In this document: positions 16,879 through 28,900 of the stretch, piece by piece
Numbering within the stretch: the stretch's first letter is position 1
Layout: each line of letters starts with the position of its first letter
NCBI GenBank assembly: GCA_945865665.1
Contig: CAMBEE010000009.1
Coordinates: 1-54,831 of the forward strand
Reading direction: 5' to 3'
DNA length: 54,831 nt
Source of the DNA: an uncultured Clostridium sp.
GTDB lineage: Bacteria > Bacillota > Clostridia > TANB77 > CAG-508
Program-made: the position numbers and the translations under genes
Notes under the pieces: model-generated
What the model was told of the DNA's origin: nothing
Seen by the model: the letters and a program-made list of their open reading frames with translations, nothing else
The model's database searches: none

Positions 16879-17502
16879 TTAATATTTATTTTTTATTTGT
16901 AATAAAGTTTTTGCTACTTCTGAATTCATATTTTTTAATTTGTCACTTGTTATATTATTTATGTCTATAATATTGTAAGAAAAATTTATTCTATTTTTTT
17001 CATATTTAATGTACCTTATATTTTTATTACTGCTTTTCCATTCTTTTTTCCCTGTATAAATAACAATTGGTATCACTATTGGATATCTTGAATTTTCTCT
17101 TTTCTCTTCATTGCTCCATTTTTTTATGATATCTGTTGAACGTTCAAATATCCTATATGAAATATTGTTATCAATTCTGTCTAAAACCTTAATAAATATA
17201 AAATTTTCTCTATTTTCTATTTTACAAGTTAAATTATTATTGATTTTTTTATCTGTAATATTTGTCTCGCTATCATAATATACAACATTTTCGTTAAATG
17301 AAAAATTTAAAAATTCTTTTAAGAATTTTTTGAGTTCCCTTTCATTACTTAAAATTTTTATGATTTTATTTTTTTTGCTATGCTCTTGTACTATTCCATT
17401 TTTGGTTTCATATCTTTCTATTTTTTCTTCTACTTTTGTAATTCTATAAAATTTTCTATTTTCTATACAATCGGCATAATCATTGTATGAAAAATAATTC
17501 AT
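16879..17502 (-). CDS. Rpn-family PD-(D/E)XK nuclease / transposase-like protein
   Basis: About 207 residues. YPIVIPIVIYTGKKEWKSS is the hallmark segment of the Rpn (recombination-promoting nuclease, YhgA-like) family. The N-terminal half contains the expected FKITKVEEKIE-like and FLKVLDRIDNN-type strands, but the catalytic acidic residues are not clearly placed, so activity is uncertain. AAAGGGGTG precedes the ATG at 17502. Such genes are multicopy and turn over quickly in Clostridia. Confidence in the family is moderate. Confidence 0.6.
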   Translation of the reverse strand: MNYFSYNDYADCIENRKFYRITKVEEKIERYETKNGIVQEHSKKNKIIKILSNERELKKFLKEFLNFSFNENVVYYDSETNITDKKINNNLTCKIENRENFIFIKVLDRIDNNISYRIFERSTDIIKKWSNEEKRENSRYPIVIPIVIYTGKKEWKSSNKNIRYIKYEKNRINFSYNIIDINNITSDKLKNMNSEVAKTLLQIKNKY

Positions 17503-17629
17503 ACCCACCCCTTTCTATTCATTTGTTTAATAAATTTTTTGGTATTTTTTAGATTACAACTTTTTTGAATTTAATTTACATTTGAATTTAATAATTTAAG
17601 AAAAAATTTTTTCTGTCTTTATATTAACA

Positions 17630-17670
17630 TAAAAAGGTAACAATTGCAATTAATTTTTGAATTGTTACCT
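17630..17670 (-). terminator. Terminator after the RNA methyltransferase gene
   Basis: AGGTAACAATT (17635-17645) pairs with AATTGTTACCT (17660-17670), and on the minus strand a T5 run follows. Confidence 0.7.
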
Positions 17671-17752
17671 AAGTTATAATTATATATTGTTGTTTTATGT
17701 TGAAATTTGTATTTTATTGTATTTTTATGTCTGAGCTTTTTACAAAATAATA

Positions 17753-18544
17753 TTATTTTGTAATTTTTTGTCTAACATATTCATACAAAATTATTCCTGT
17801 TGCAACAGATGCATTCAAACTTTCTGTCTTTCCAAGCATTGGTATTTTTATTTTTTCATCCGCCATTTCTTGAATTTGCGGTTCAACACCATTTGCTTCG
17901 TTTCCTATAATAATCACCTTTTTATCAAAATTGATATCATATAAACTGTTCTTCGTTTGAAGTGAACTTACAACTAGTTTAAAATTATTTTTTTGTGTTT
18001 CTTTTAGCGTTTGTTCTAAGTCTTCACATTCTATAATCTTAATTCTAAAAATTGCTCCCATTGTTGAACGTACAACTTTTGGGTTATAACAGTCAGCTGT
18101 TCCTTTTGATACCAATATTTGGTTTAAGCCTATACTATCAACAGTTCTAAGTATTGTTCCTAAATTTCCTGGGTCTTGTATATCGTCTAATGCAACTATT
18201 ATATCTTGGCTGTAATCAATGTTATTTTCATTATTGTTTCTTCCTATTATTGCCATTATTCCTTGTGGTGCATTTACATCTGACATTGTTTTTAATATAT
18301 TTTCAGTTACATATACACAATTATATTTTGCAATTTCATACATTAAATCTTTTGGAATTATTCCTGAATCTTCGCAATTATCACAAATTATGATTTGCTT
18401 GATATTTGCTTTCTCTTCAATTGCTTCTTTTACTAATTTTATTCCTTCTATAATGAATTCTTGGCTTTGGTCTCTGTATTTCTTTTCTTTTAATTTTTTT
18501 ACATGTTTTACAAATTCATTATCTTTACTCGTGATTACTTGCAT
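17753..18544 (-). CDS. TrmH/SpoU-family RNA 2'-O-methyltransferase
   Basis: 263 residues. An N-terminal substrate-binding domain (SKDNEFVKHVKKLKEKKYRD, then EFIIEGIKLVKEA) is followed by the SPOUT catalytic domain with the three knot motifs: ALDDIQDPGNLGTILRTVDS, IIIGNEANGVEP and IPMLGKTESLNASVATGIILY. It resembles RlmB or TsnR-type enzymes that methylate a ribose in rRNA; the exact nucleotide cannot be told. ATG 18544 has AAAGGAG 8 bases upstream and is preferred over the in-frame ATG at 18559. A 34-bp perfect inverted repeat lies between this gene and mfd. Confidence 0.9.
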   Translation of the reverse strand: MQVITSKDNEFVKHVKKLKEKKYRDQSQEFIIEGIKLVKEAIEEKANIKQIIICDNCEDSGIIPKDLMYEIAKYNCVYVTENILKTMSDVNAPQGIMAIIGRNNNENNIDYSQDIIVALDDIQDPGNLGTILRTVDSIGLNQILVSKGTADCYNPKVVRSTMGAIFRIKIIECEDLEQTLKETQKNNFKLVVSSLQTKNSLYDINFDKKVIIIGNEANGVEPQIQEMADEKIKIPMLGKTESLNASVATGIILYEYVRQKITK

Positions 18545-18567
18545 ATTTTCTCCTTTCACTTCACTAA

Positions 18568-18681
18568 AATTAGGGATAGGGGGACGGGTCTCTAATCCCT
18601 ATTTTTTTATCATTACATTGTAGTTATATATAATGTAAAATAATTTTTAGGGATTAGAGACCCGTCCCCCTATCCCTAATT
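18568..18681. repeat. 34-bp perfect inverted repeat made of REP-like units
   Basis: 18568-18601 and 18648-18681 are exact reverse complements; each arm contains GGGGGACGGGTCTCTAATCC. A 46-base AT-rich centre has its own hairpin. This is an inverted pair of the REP-like hairpin family found across the window. It may also terminate mfd transcription. Confidence 0.85.
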
Positions 18682-18682
18682 T

Positions 18683-21600
18683 TTATTTACTTAACTGTTT
18701 TAAAAATTCAGTAACATCATTTAAGATTTGTCTTTCATTTGTTGAGCCAATATCTAATGTAATCATTGTCTTAACACCTGGTGAAAATTTGATTCTATTA
18801 CCATATGCTTTAATCAATTTCTGTAAATCAATTTCATATTTACTTTGTTCAAAAGTAAATACAACAGCAGTTCTTTTACTTGCAATTTTGCTTATTGCAA
18901 ATGGTTTTGCTAGATATTTGATTCTGGCAATATCTAATAAGTTTTCTAGTTCAGATGGCATATTTCCAAATCTGTCTATGATTTCGTCTACAACATTTTG
19001 TATATCTTCTTCTTTTTTGCATAATGCTATGTTTTGATATACTTCTATTTTTTGTGCTGAGTCTGGTATGTATTCATCTGGTATATAACTTGTTACATTT
19101 AAGTCTATTTGTATGTCTATTTCTGGTTCTACTTCTACACCTTGCATTTCTTTTACTACTTCGTCTAGTAATGTGCAATATGTGTCATATCCTACTTGTT
19201 CTAAGTGTCCTGATTGTATTTCTCCAATCATACTTCCTGCTCCTCTGATTTCTAGGTCTCTCATTGCTATTTTGAATCCTGAACCAAATTCTGTGAATTC
19301 TTTTATTGCTTTCAATCTCTTGTCCGCTTCTTCTGAAAGCATTTTGTCTTTCCTGTATGTTATATAAGCATATGCTTGCCTGTCTGACCTTCCAACTCTA
19401 CCACGTATTTGATATAATGCTGCAAGTCCCATTCTGTCTGCATTTTCTACTATAATTGTGTTTGCATTTGCTATATCAATTCCTGATTCTAATATTGTTG
19501 TACACACTAATACATTTGATTTTCTTTCAATAAAGTCTTGCATTATATCTTCAATTTGATTTCCTGTCATTTGTCCATGTGCATAACTTACAGTTGCCTC
19601 TGGTACAAGTCTTGATATTTCGTCTGCTTTTTTCTGTATTGTGTCTACTCTGTTATAAATATAAAACACTTGACCATCTCTTTCAAGTTCTTTTGTTATT
19701 GCCTCTTTTATAACCTCTTGGTCATATTCCAATACATAAGTTTGAACTGGCTTTCTGTTGTGGGGTGGTTCATAAATTACTGACATATCTCTTATTCCAA
19801 CTATTGACATATGCATTGTTCTTGGTATTGGTGTTGCAGTCATTGTTAAAACATCTATATTTGATTTGTATTGTTTTATTTTTTCTTTTGCTTTTACACC
19901 AAATCTGTGCTCTTCGTCTATTATTAGTAGTCCAATGTCTTTGAATTCAACATCTTTACTTAATAATCTGTGTGTTCCAACTACGATGTCTACCTCACCT
20001 AATTTAATTTTCTTGATAACTTCATTTTGATATTTCGCACTTTTGAATCTGTTTAATATTTCCACTTTTATTGGGAAGTCTTTCATTCTATCTCTGAATT
20101 CTTCATATTGTTGTTGGGCTAAAACAGTTGTTGGTACCAGGTATGCTACTTGTTTATGGTCCATTACTGCTTTAAATGCCGCTCTTATAGCAACTTCTGT
20201 TTTTCCATATCCAACATCACCACATAAAAGTCTGTCCATTGGTCTTTGAATTTCCATATCTTTTTTTACTTCTTCTATACATCTTAATTGGTCATCTGTT
20301 TCTTGATATGGAAATTGGTCTTCAAACTGTTGTTGCCAAGGTGTATCTGGGCTAAACGCATATCCTTTTGCCTTTTCTCTTTTTGCATATAATTCTATTA
20401 ATTCTCTTGCAACAGCTCTTAAATTTTTCTTTACTTTCTCTTTTGTTTTTATCCATTCTTTGCTTCCTAGACTGTTCATTGGTGGATTTATTGCATCTCC
20501 ACCTGTATATTTTCTAATTGCATCTAATTGGCTTGTTGGTACATATAAAATTGCATCATCTTTATATTTTAATTTGATATAATCTTTTGTTGTTTTGTCT
20601 GCAGTTATAGTATTTACACCAACAAAAAGTCCTATACCATAATTTTTGTGTACAACATAGTCCCCAACTTTTAAGTCTGCAAATACTACTTTTTCTCCTT
20701 CTTTAAATGCTTGGTTTGCAAATGTTTTCTTCTTTTTTCCACCATCAATTAAATCATCTGCTGAAATTACAACTTGATTTATTTCGTAGTTTTCAAATCC
20801 TTCTGTTATTTTTCCAACTGATATTGTTACAATATTTTCAGTTGATTTTACTATAATTGTTTTGTCTAATTTTTCTTCTATTTTGCATAGTATATCTTCT
20901 TTTTCTAGAAGTTCTTTTAATTTCTTTGCTTTTTCTTTATTTTCAACCATTACATATATGCTTTTTTTCTCTTTGTTCCATTTATTTAAATCTTCAAATA
21001 GGTTTTCAATTTCACTCTTGTAATAGTTGATTTCTCTATATTCAAAATGATATCTTTGTGCTTGTTTTTTAGTTACTGCATCTTGTTTTTCCAAATATAT
21101 TGTATGATATTTGATTTCTAGACTTTCAAAATCAACGCTCATTGTGCTTGTTAATGCTTCTGGTACTATTTTTTCTTTTTCTATTAAGTTTTTACTCAAG
21201 TTTTCAATATCTTGTAAGATATTCATTTCTCTTTGTTCAACTTTGTTCACTTCGTCTACCATAATTAAGCATTCTTTACTCATGTAATCGATTAATGTTT
21301 CTTGCTCTTTGTAAAATTCGTCAAAATATTTGTCCATTTTGCTTATGTAATTTCCTGCTTTTATTTGTTCTAAGTCTTCTTCTATTATTTCGTCTTGTTT
21401 ACCTTCTGTTAGTTTTTGTCTGATTCTTTTACAAATATTTTCTATTTTATCGTCTAAAACATACTCATTTGCTGGATATATTTTGGCTTTTTCTAGTGTT
21501 GATATTGACCTTTGACTGCTTATGCTGAAGTTTCTGATTGAGTCAACTTCGTCTCCCCATAGTTCAATTCTTATACCAGTTTTGTCATCAGCAGAAATGT

Positions 21601-22141
21601 CAACAATTCCACCTCTAACACTGAATTGTCCTCTTCCTTCTATTAAGTCACATCTTGAATACCCCATATTTACTAGGCTTTTTTTGATGTCTTCTAGGTT
21701 GTGGATGTCTCCTACTTTGAATTCTAATGTGTTTTTGTATAGAGCTTTTTTTGATGGCATTTTTTGCATTAGTGCTTCTATTGTTGTTACTACTATTAGA
21801 TTTTTCTTTTCTTTTATTTTGTTTAGCGTTTCTATTCTTTCATATGGCAAGTCTTTGCTTTCTGCTACATAGTCATATGTTACTACTTCTTTTTTTGGAA
21901 AGAATACTACTTTGTCTTTTTCGAATGTTTGTAGGTTTTGTACTATTTTTTTTGCTTGTATTTCGTTGTATGTTACTAGTAATATTGGCTTTTTGTTGTA
22001 TCCGTTTATTGCAGATACTAGTTCTGTCATTCCAACGCTAGTTAAGCCCGATATTGATATCGGACTTTTTTCTTTTTCTATTTGGTTGCTTAAATCTATA
22101 AATTTTTGTGATTTTCCTAGTTCTCCTATTATTGTGTTCAT
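18683..22141 (-). CDS. mfd: Transcription-repair coupling factor
   Basis: 1152 residues, full length. Mfd removes RNA polymerase stalled at lesions and recruits UvrA. Domains in order: UvrB-like N-terminal region (about 1-350), RNA-polymerase-interacting CarD-like domain ([20 protein letters not shown] near 490), SF2 translocase with Walker [17 protein letters not shown] box IIDEEHRFG, motif [14 protein letters not shown] and motif [18 protein letters not shown], then the C-terminal TRCF domain. No defect. It contains no in-frame CGG among more than a thousand codons. Confidence 0.97.
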   Translation of the reverse strand: MNTIIGELGKSQKFIDLSNQIEKEKSPISISGLTSVGMTELVSAINGYNKKPILLVTYNEIQAKKIVQNLQTFEKDKVVFFPKKEVVTYDYVAESKDLPYERIETLNKIKEKKNLIVVTTIEALMQKMPSKKALYKNTLEFKVGDIHNLEDIKKSLVNMGYSRCDLIEGRGQFSVRGGIVDISADDKTGIRIELWGDEVDSIRNFSISSQRSISTLEKAKIYPANEYVLDDKIENICKRIRQKLTEGKQDEIIEEDLEQIKAGNYISKMDKYFDEFYKEQETLIDYMSKECLIMVDEVNKVEQREMNILQDIENLSKNLIEKEKIVPEALTSTMSVDFESLEIKYHTIYLEKQDAVTKKQAQRYHFEYREINYYKSEIENLFEDLNKWNKEKKSIYVMVENKEKAKKLKELLEKEDILCKIEEKLDKTIIVKSTENIVTISVGKITEGFENYEINQVVISADDLIDGGKKKKTFANQAFKEGEKVVFADLKVGDYVVHKNYGIGLFVGVNTITADKTTKDYIKLKYKDDAILYVPTSQLDAIRKYTGGDAINPPMNSLGSKEWIKTKEKVKKNLRAVARELIELYAKREKAKGYAFSPDTPWQQQFEDQFPYQETDDQLRCIEEVKKDMEIQRPMDRLLCGDVGYGKTEVAIRAAFKAVMDHKQVAYLVPTTVLAQQQYEEFRDRMKDFPIKVEILNRFKSAKYQNEVIKKIKLGEVDIVVGTHRLLSKDVEFKDIGLLIIDEEHRFGVKAKEKIKQYKSNIDVLTMTATPIPRTMHMSIVGIRDMSVIYEPPHNRKPVQTYVLEYDQEVIKEAITKELERDGQVFYIYNRVDTIQKKADEISRLVPEATVSYAHGQMTGNQIEDIMQDFIERKSNVLVCTTILESGIDIANANTIIVENADRMGLAALYQIRGRVGRSDRQAYAYITYRKDKMLSEEADKRLKAIKEFTEFGSGFKIAMRDLEIRGAGSMIGEIQSGHLEQVGYDTYCTLLDEVVKEMQGVEVEPEIDIQIDLNVTSYIPDEYIPDSAQKIEVYQNIALCKKEEDIQNVVDEIIDRFGNMPSELENLLDIARIKYLAKPFAISKIASKRTAVVFTFEQSKYEIDLQKLIKAYGNRIKFSPGVKTMITLDIGSTNERQILNDVTEFLKQLSK

Positions 22142-22168
22142 TTTTTATTTCCTCCACAATGCATTAAT

Positions 22169-22199
22169 GGTTGAAAAAGATTTGATTTCTTTTTCAACC
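22169..22199 (-). terminator. Hairpin after the P-type ATPase gene
   Basis: GGTTGAAAAAG (22169-22179) pairs with CTTTTTCAACC (22189-22199), an 11-bp perfect stem. The T run is weak on the minus strand, so termination is uncertain. Confidence 0.5.
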
Positions 22200-22303
22200 T
22201 TATTGCTTATTTGATCTCTTTTTTTGTTTTTTAATTATACCATATTTTTTGGTTTTTGGGAAGTGCTTCATCAAATTTTTGCAACTATTTTTATGCAATT
22301 TTA

Positions 22304-24970
22304 TCACATTTTTGCAAATGAGAGGTTCTTTTTCTCCTCTTTATTATTCTCTTCGTCCTTATTTTTCGCATCAAATTTTTTCTGCAACTCAATAACCGGA
22401 ACAGGCAAAATAGAAATTGCAACAGTAATAATCCATTGAGTTAAATTTAAAGGTACAACTTCAAAAACATTTGCAAAAGCAGGAATCACAACAACTATAG
22501 TCTGAATAAAAATTCCTAAAACAAAACTTCCAACTAAATACTTGTTTTCAAAAAGTCCTGCCTCAAAAATAGACCTTTCATTTTTAACATTAAAACTATG
22601 AATCAACTCCAAAAATCCTATTGATAAAAATGCCATAGTTCTTCCAACTTCTAAACCATAATATTTATTTCCAATACTGAATGAAACAAGAGTAAGAACA
22701 CCAATCATAATTCCTTCAACAATAATTTTATTCCACAAACCATCTGCAAATATTCCTTTTTTACTATCAACTGGTTTTCTTTGCATTATATCTTTTTCAG
22801 GCTTTTCAAGTCCTAAAGCAATTGCTGGTAAAGAGTCTGTAACCAAATTAATCCATAATAATTGAATTGCAAGAAGTGGTGATTTTAAACCCAATACAAG
22901 TCCCATAAAAATTGTTACAATTTCACCAATATTTGTAGCAATTAAAAAGTGTATTGCTTTTTTTATATTATCATATATGTTTCTTCCCTGCTTTACTGCC
23001 TCAACTATTGTAACAAAATTATCATCTGTAAGTAAAATATCTGCTGCATTTTTTGCAACATCTGTACCGTTTTTGCCCATAGCAATTCCAATATCAGCAT
23101 TTTTCAAAGCTGGACTGTCATTTACACCATCGCCTGTCATTGCTACAACTGCACCATTTCGTTGCCATGCTTTTACAATTCTTACTTTGTGTTCTGGCGT
23201 AACCCTTGCAAAAACTGAATATTTTTTTATATTTTTTTCTAATTGATTTTGTGTCATTTTATCAAGTTCTTGACCTGTTATTGCCATATCTTTTTGTTCT
23301 AGAATTCCCAAGTCTTTTGCTATTGCCTTTGCCGTTTCTAAGTGGTCACCTGTAATCATAACAGTTTTTATTCCCGAATTTTTACATACTTGAACTGCTT
23401 CTTTTACTCCATCTCTTGGTGGGTCTATCATTCCAATTAGTCCTACAAATGTTAAATTATTTTCAATATTTTGTGAATCAATTTTACTTGGCAATGTATC
23501 TAAATCCTTATATGCAACTGCAATTACCCTCAATGCTTTTTGTGCCATTTGTCTATTATCACTTTGAATTTTTAAATTTTCTAAATTTCTAATTTTAATG
23601 TTATATTGGCTTGTCATTTCACTTATTGAATCTATTTGTTTTGTACACTTTTGTAATAGCACATCTGGTGCACCTTTTGTTATAATTCTATATTTGTTTC
23701 CAATTTTGTGAATTGTAGTCATCATTTTTCTATTAGAATCAAAAGGAATTTCATTAACTCTTGGCATAAAATTTTCTAATCTATTTTTTGTACTTCCAAT
23801 ATTTATACATTCTTCTACAATTGCCTTTTCTGTTGGCTCACCAGAAACTTTTGCAACACCATTGTCCACATTTACATCACAGTCTGTGCATAATGTTGCT
23901 AATTCAATAATAAATTTTTTACTTTGACTTCTAACATCAACAACTTTCATTTTGTTTTGTGTTAGAGTTCCTGTTTTGTCAGAGCAAATGACACTACTAC
24001 TTCCAAGTGTTTCAACAGCTGGCAATTTTCTAATTATGCTATTCTTTTTAGCCATTTTTGTAACGCCAATTGAAAGCATAATTGTTACAATTGCAGGTAA
24101 TCCCTCTGGAATTGCTGCAACTGCAAGTCCTACAGATGTCATAAACATTTCAACAGGTTCTATATGTTTTATTAATCCCATAACAAAAATTATTACACAT
24201 ATTGCTAAACACGCTAATCCTAATATTTTACCAACTTCTCCAAGTTTTTTCTGTAATGGTGTTTGTGGAGCCTCATCTTCAATAATCATATTAGCAATTT
24301 GTCCAACTTTTGTACTCATTCCAGTATCTGTAACAACCGCTTTTCCATGTCCATTTACTGTTATACTAGCCATAAAAGCCATGTTTTTCATATCACCTAA
24401 AGGTGCGTTTTTATTACATAAAATATCTGCATCCTTTTCTGCCCCTTGTGTTTCGCCTGTTAATGATGATTCTTCTATTTTTAAGTTATGACTTTCTAAA
24501 ATTCTACAGTCTGCTGGTACAAAATTTCCTGCATCTAAAATTATGATATCACCTTTTACAAGTTCTTCTGCATTTACTTCAACTGTTTTTCCATCTCTTA
24601 TTGTTTTTGCAAGTTGTGGTGTCATTTGTTTTAATGCTTCTATCGATTTCTCTGCTTTTGCTTCTTGAATTACTCCCATTAATGCATTAAATACTACTAT
24701 TCCTATGATTATTATTGAATCCACATAGTCATTCTCTCCTTGTATTTTTGATACAACTGCCGATATTATTGACGCTATTATTAGTATGATTATCATAAAA
24801 TCATTAAATTGTTTTATAAATTTTACAATAAAACTTTCTTTCTTCTTTTCTTCTAGTTTATTTTTCCCATATTTTTCTTGTCTTTCTTTTACCTCTTTTT
24901 CTGTTAATCCTTGTTTCTCATCTGTGCCTAATTGTCTTAATACTTCTTCTTTTCTTAATGTTTGCCACAT
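22304..24970 (-). CDS. Calcium-type cation-transporting P-type ATPase
   Basis: About 888 residues, P2-type (SERCA/PMCA-like), exporting a divalent cation such as calcium at the cytoplasmic membrane. An N-terminal cation-ATPase domain (WQTLRKEEVLRQLGTDEKQG) is followed by the actuator ESSLTGETQGAEK, membrane motif AAIPEGLPAIVTIMLS, phosphorylation site CSDKTGTLTQNKM and hinge AMTGDGVNDSPALKNADIG. LLWINLVTDSLPAIALG is typical of calcium pumps. ATG 24970 has AAAGGAG 8 bases upstream; a GTG at 24979 overlaps it. No accessory gene is nearby. Confidence 0.93.
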   Translation of the reverse strand: MWQTLRKEEVLRQLGTDEKQGLTEKEVKERQEKYGKNKLEEKKKESFIVKFIKQFNDFMIIILIIASIISAVVSKIQGENDYVDSIIIIGIVVFNALMGVIQEAKAEKSIEALKQMTPQLAKTIRDGKTVEVNAEELVKGDIIILDAGNFVPADCRILESHNLKIEESSLTGETQGAEKDADILCNKNAPLGDMKNMAFMASITVNGHGKAVVTDTGMSTKVGQIANMIIEDEAPQTPLQKKLGEVGKILGLACLAICVIIFVMGLIKHIEPVEMFMTSVGLAVAAIPEGLPAIVTIMLSIGVTKMAKKNSIIRKLPAVETLGSSSVICSDKTGTLTQNKMKVVDVRSQSKKFIIELATLCTDCDVNVDNGVAKVSGEPTEKAIVEECINIGSTKNRLENFMPRVNEIPFDSNRKMMTTIHKIGNKYRIITKGAPDVLLQKCTKQIDSISEMTSQYNIKIRNLENLKIQSDNRQMAQKALRVIAVAYKDLDTLPSKIDSQNIENNLTFVGLIGMIDPPRDGVKEAVQVCKNSGIKTVMITGDHLETAKAIAKDLGILEQKDMAITGQELDKMTQNQLEKNIKKYSVFARVTPEHKVRIVKAWQRNGAVVAMTGDGVNDSPALKNADIGIAMGKNGTDVAKNAADILLTDDNFVTIVEAVKQGRNIYDNIKKAIHFLIATNIGEIVTIFMGLVLGLKSPLLAIQLLWINLVTDSLPAIALGLEKPEKDIMQRKPVDSKKGIFADGLWNKIIVEGIMIGVLTLVSFSIGNKYYGLEVGRTMAFLSIGFLELIHSFNVKNERSIFEAGLFENKYLVGSFVLGIFIQTIVVVIPAFANVFEVVPLNLTQWIITVAISILPVPVIELQKKFDAKNKDEENNKEEKKNLSFAKM

Positions 24971-25080
24971 AATATTCACTCCTTTGTATATTTGTTATTT
25001 AAATATATGTGGCTTGTACTTTTTTATTACAATGTAACAGCAAAATTTTTTTGTCATATTATGTTGTAAGAGGTGTTATT

Positions 25081-25663
25081 ATGGTAAATTCAATACTTTT
25101 AGCTATATCAAGTAGTATAGATTCCTTAGGAATAGGTGTGACATACGGAATTAAAAATACAAAAATATCTAAATTAAGTAAAATAATTTTATTTGCAATT
25201 TCACTAATTACAACATATATATCAATATTTTTTGGAAATATAATTCAATATATACTTCCAAATTCGTTTACAAATTTTTTGGGATGTTTTATTTTGATTT
25301 GCATGGGAATATACATATGTTTTCAAGCTTCTAAAAAAGAAAAAGATTCCCAAAATGTTTTTAATAGTCCAATATCTTCTGATCTCAACCATTCAAAGAT
25401 AATTGAGCCTCAAGAAGCATTAATCTTGGCTATCGCTCTTTCTTTGGATAGTTTTTGTATTGGTATTTCTGGTTCAATGGCAGATATTAATTTAAATTTA
25501 TTCCCTTTTTTGGTAAGTGCTTTTCAATTAATTTTTCTTAGTTTACGGTTCTTATTTGGGAATTCATATTAGAAATTTCTGCAAGTTGCCAGCAAATATT
25601 TGGTCAATTTTTTCTGGTTTACTATTAATTTTTATTGGATTTTTAAAATTTGTTGCATTTTAA
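25081..25663 (+). CDS. ytaF: YtaF-like sporulation membrane protein (MntP superfamily), +1 frameshift at an in-frame CGG
   Basis: Zero frame runs 155 residues from ATG 25081 to CGG at 25546-25548, then gives RFLFGNSY and stops. Skipping the C gives LSLGSYLGIHIRNF and a further 38 residues to the stop at 25661-25663, for 193 residues in all. The protein has six membrane segments in two related halves: SILLAISSSIDSLGIGVTYG at the start and EALILALALSLDSFCIGISG-like sequence near residue 125. This duplicated-Asp arrangement is that of YtaF, found in spore-formers. The restored glycine falls in a helix end that is usually LGxxLG. A simple inactivating insertion is the alternative. Confidence 0.85.
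25546..25548 (+). other. CGG at +1 frameshift site 3 (YtaF-like)
   Basis: Zero frame reads AGT TTA CGG TTC; the productive reading is TTA (C) GGT TCT TAT TTG GGA. CGG is codon 156. Glycine restored. Confidence 0.75.
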
Positions 25664-25713
25664 TGATTGTTGTTGTATAATGTTTATTATCAAACAACTT
25701 AGGAGGTTTCTTT

Positions 25714-25917
25714 ATGGGACAAAATTCTTTAACAATTAAGCATCAGTGTGATGCCATTTGTATTTCTGGATCAGAAGCAGAGATTGCACATTTTATCAAA
25801 TGGGTTAAAACATATCGTCATGGTAAGTTTACTGCAGATTCGATAATCTGTAAAACTCCTAATGATATGAAAGCATGCCGGTTAAAAGCTTTGTATCTAA
25901 AATTGAATATTGTTTAA
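25714..25917 (+). CDS. Small protein of unknown function with codon use unlike its neighbours
   Basis: 67 residues with an AGGAGG site 8 bases before the ATG, so it is probably translated. It contains four cysteines and several histidines (KHQCDAICISG, YRHGK, SIICK, KACRLK), but no motif I recognise. Codons such as CAG, GCC, CGT and CAT are commoner here than in neighbours, which suggests recent transfer. Codon 56 is CGG (25879-25881). If CGG causes a +1 shift the next codons are GGT TAA, so the product would end as KACG at 56 residues instead of KACRLKALYLKLNIV. It lies 50 bases after the YtaF-like gene and may share its transcript. Confidence 0.65.
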   Translation: MGQNSLTIKHQCDAICISGSEAEIAHFIKWVKTYRHGKFTADSIICKTPNDMKACRLKALYLKLNIV

Positions 25918-25965
25918 GAAGGTTTATACTTAATGATATTTATTAAGTATGTTGTGTACAGAAAA

Positions 25966-25993
25966 ACGGAGATTACTTAATCTCCGTTTTTTT
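25966..25993. terminator. Bidirectional terminator between the small gene and smc
   Basis: ACGGAGATT (25966-25974) pairs with AATCTCCGT (25979-25987), 4-base loop, then T7 on the plus strand. It lies between convergent genes. Confidence 0.88.
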
Positions 25994-25998
25994 ATATT

Positions 25999-28900
25999 CT
26001 ATTGTTTCAACTTCATAGACAACAACTTAGAAATACCACTCTCTTCCATAGTAACACCATAAACAGTATCAGCCACTTCCATAGTACCCTTTCTATGAGT
26101 AATAACTAGGAATTGAGTATGGTCTGTAAACTTCTTCAAATAATCAGCATATCTAAATACATTTACATCATCAAGTGCCGCTTCAATTTCGTCCAATACA
26201 CAGAATGGTGCTGGATTTATTTTCAATATTGCAAATAACAATGCAATTGCAGTAAATGCCTTTTCTCCACCTGAAAGAAGCATCATATTTTGTAATTTTT
26301 TTCCTGGTGGTTGTACTGTAATTTCAATTCCACACTCTAAAATATTTTCTTCGTCTTCTAATGTAAGTTCTGCTTTTCCGCCGCCAAACAATTCTGCAAA
26401 TACTTCACCAAAGTTTTTGTTTATAACCTTAAATTTTTCTTTGAATTGTTCTTTCATAATTTGAGTCATATCTGAAATTACTTTTCTTAATTTACTCATT
26501 GTATTTTCTAGGTCTAAACGTTGTTCACTCATAAAGTCATATCTATCTTTTAAGTTTTTGTATTCTTCAATTGAGTCTACATTAACACTTCCAAGTTCTC
26601 TAATTTCAGTTCTTAAGTTGTTAACTCTTCTTTGTGTTAATGCAACATTTTCTGGTTTTTGATATTGTTCTGCATTATTAGGTGTAAGTTCATATTCTTC
26701 CCACATTTTGTTGATAATACCATTAATGTCTTCTTCAATTTTTGTTTTTTTAACATCTAATTTTACAAGTTGACCTTTTAAGTCTTCAATTACTTTAAAT
26801 TTAGCAGTTATTTCATCTTCTTGTTTTGAAAGTTTTTCACTCTTTTGAGCTCTTTCTTGTTTCAATTCTTCAATTTTTGAACTACTACTATTTACACTTT
26901 CTTTAACTTCTTCTATTTTTTGAAGTGTCTCTTGTATTGATTTCTCTAAGTCTTCATTGTCTTTTTTTATTTGCTCAATTTGTACATTTTTATTTTCAAT
27001 ACTTGTATGTGCATTTTCTAATTCTTGATTAATTCTTTCTTGAATTTCTTGAATTGATGCTTCACTTTCGTCAAATGATGATACAGAAATTTTCAAGTTT
27101 GTAATATCAAAATTCAAGTCATCAATATATTTTTGGTCATCTTTGTTCAATTCTGCAAATTCAGTAATTATTTTAGAAAGTTCTTCATTTTGCTCAACAA
27201 TTTTATTTATTTCAACTTGTAAATCACCTTTTGCTGAAACCGCTTCTCCTTTTTGTTTTTCAAGATTTGTTTGTTCTTCTTTTAGTCTATTCAAACGCTT
27301 TTCAAGTTTTTCAATATTTTCATTTATTGAAATAACTTTTTGTTTTTCAGTTGCATATGTGATGTCAATTTCTTGTAGTTCTTTTTCAAGATTTGCAGAT
27401 AATTCTAAAATTCCTTCAATTGATTCTTCGTAATTTTGCTTGTCATTTTCTAGTTTTTCAATTTTTTGTTTTAGATTTTTTATCTCTTTTTCAAGTTTTT
27501 CAATTTCTTTGCCTCTACCTAAAATATTAACAGTCTTTTTAGCAACTGAACCACCAGTAATTGCACCAGATGGATTTATTAAGTCACCTTCTTTTGTTAC
27601 GATTCTAAATGTATATCCATTTTGTTTCGCAACTTTAATTGCAGTATCCATGTTGTCAACAATTACAGTTCTACCAAGTAAATTTAAAATGATTTGCTCA
27701 TATTTTTTGTTGTATTTTACAAGGTCTGACGCAATTCCTATAACTCCACTTTCATTGCCTTTTATTTTGTCTAATTTTTTACCTTTAACAGATGAAATTG
27801 GTAAAAATGATGCTCTTCCTAAATTATTTTTTCTTAAATGTTCAACTAATCTTTTTGCATCTGTTTCTGTTTCTGTTACTATGTTTTGAAGACTTGCTCC
27901 TAAGCACATTTCAATTGCAGTTTGTAATTCGTCTGGAACTTCTATAATATTTGCTAAAACACCATTCATACCTTTGCCAAGTTCTTTGATATTTTCACAA
28001 TCTTTAAGCAATGATTTAACACTTTTGATATATCCTTCTTTTTCTTTTTCTGTCTCTATCAAAAATTTCAATCTTGATTCTTTTATTCTCATTTCACTTG
28101 ATAAAATATTTATATTGCTTTCAAATGATTTGATTTTTTGGTTTGCTTCTTCTCTTTGTTTTGCTACTTCATTTAATGAATTTTGAGCCTTATTTTTCTT
28201 GTTCTCGATTTCATTAAATTGCTTTGTAATGTCTTCTTTATTAAGACGAGTTCCATCTAATTCAGAAATTGTTGACTGCATTTCTTGTTTTATTTGTGCT
28301 TGTCTTTTTTCAAAGTTTTGATAATTTATGTTTTGAGCATTTATTTCTGATTGAAGTTCATATTTTTTGTCTGTATTTTCTTCTACAGTATGTTTATATC
28401 CTTCAATTTCTAACTCTTTTGAAGATAATTTTTCTGTTAATTTATCTAACTCTGCTTGTTTTTCATTTAACTCTTTTTCAAATTTTTCTTTGTTTTGTTT
28501 TAAGTTATCTTTTTTAGCCTCTTTTTGTTCAATTTCGTCTTTCAATTCTTGAATCTTAACATTTTGCTCTTCAATTTCTTTTAAATATCTATCATTATTT
28601 TCATTATTATTTGCAATTCTAGTCTTTGCAACATTTATATCAGAATTCAATTGTTCAATTTGTTTTTGACTCTCAAAACCTATATTTGACATATTTTCAA
28701 TTGTTTCTGTAATTTCATCAATACTTGATTTTAACTCTTCTTTTAAGATTTTTACTCTTTCTAGTCTGCCTTCTTCGTCATTGCATTGAGACTGCATAAT
28801 TTCAATATCTTGTACAACTTTTTCTAAATCTTGCTTATATTTTTCTATATTATAAACAAATAGACCAATTTCAATATTTTTTAATTCTTCTCTTAAATTC

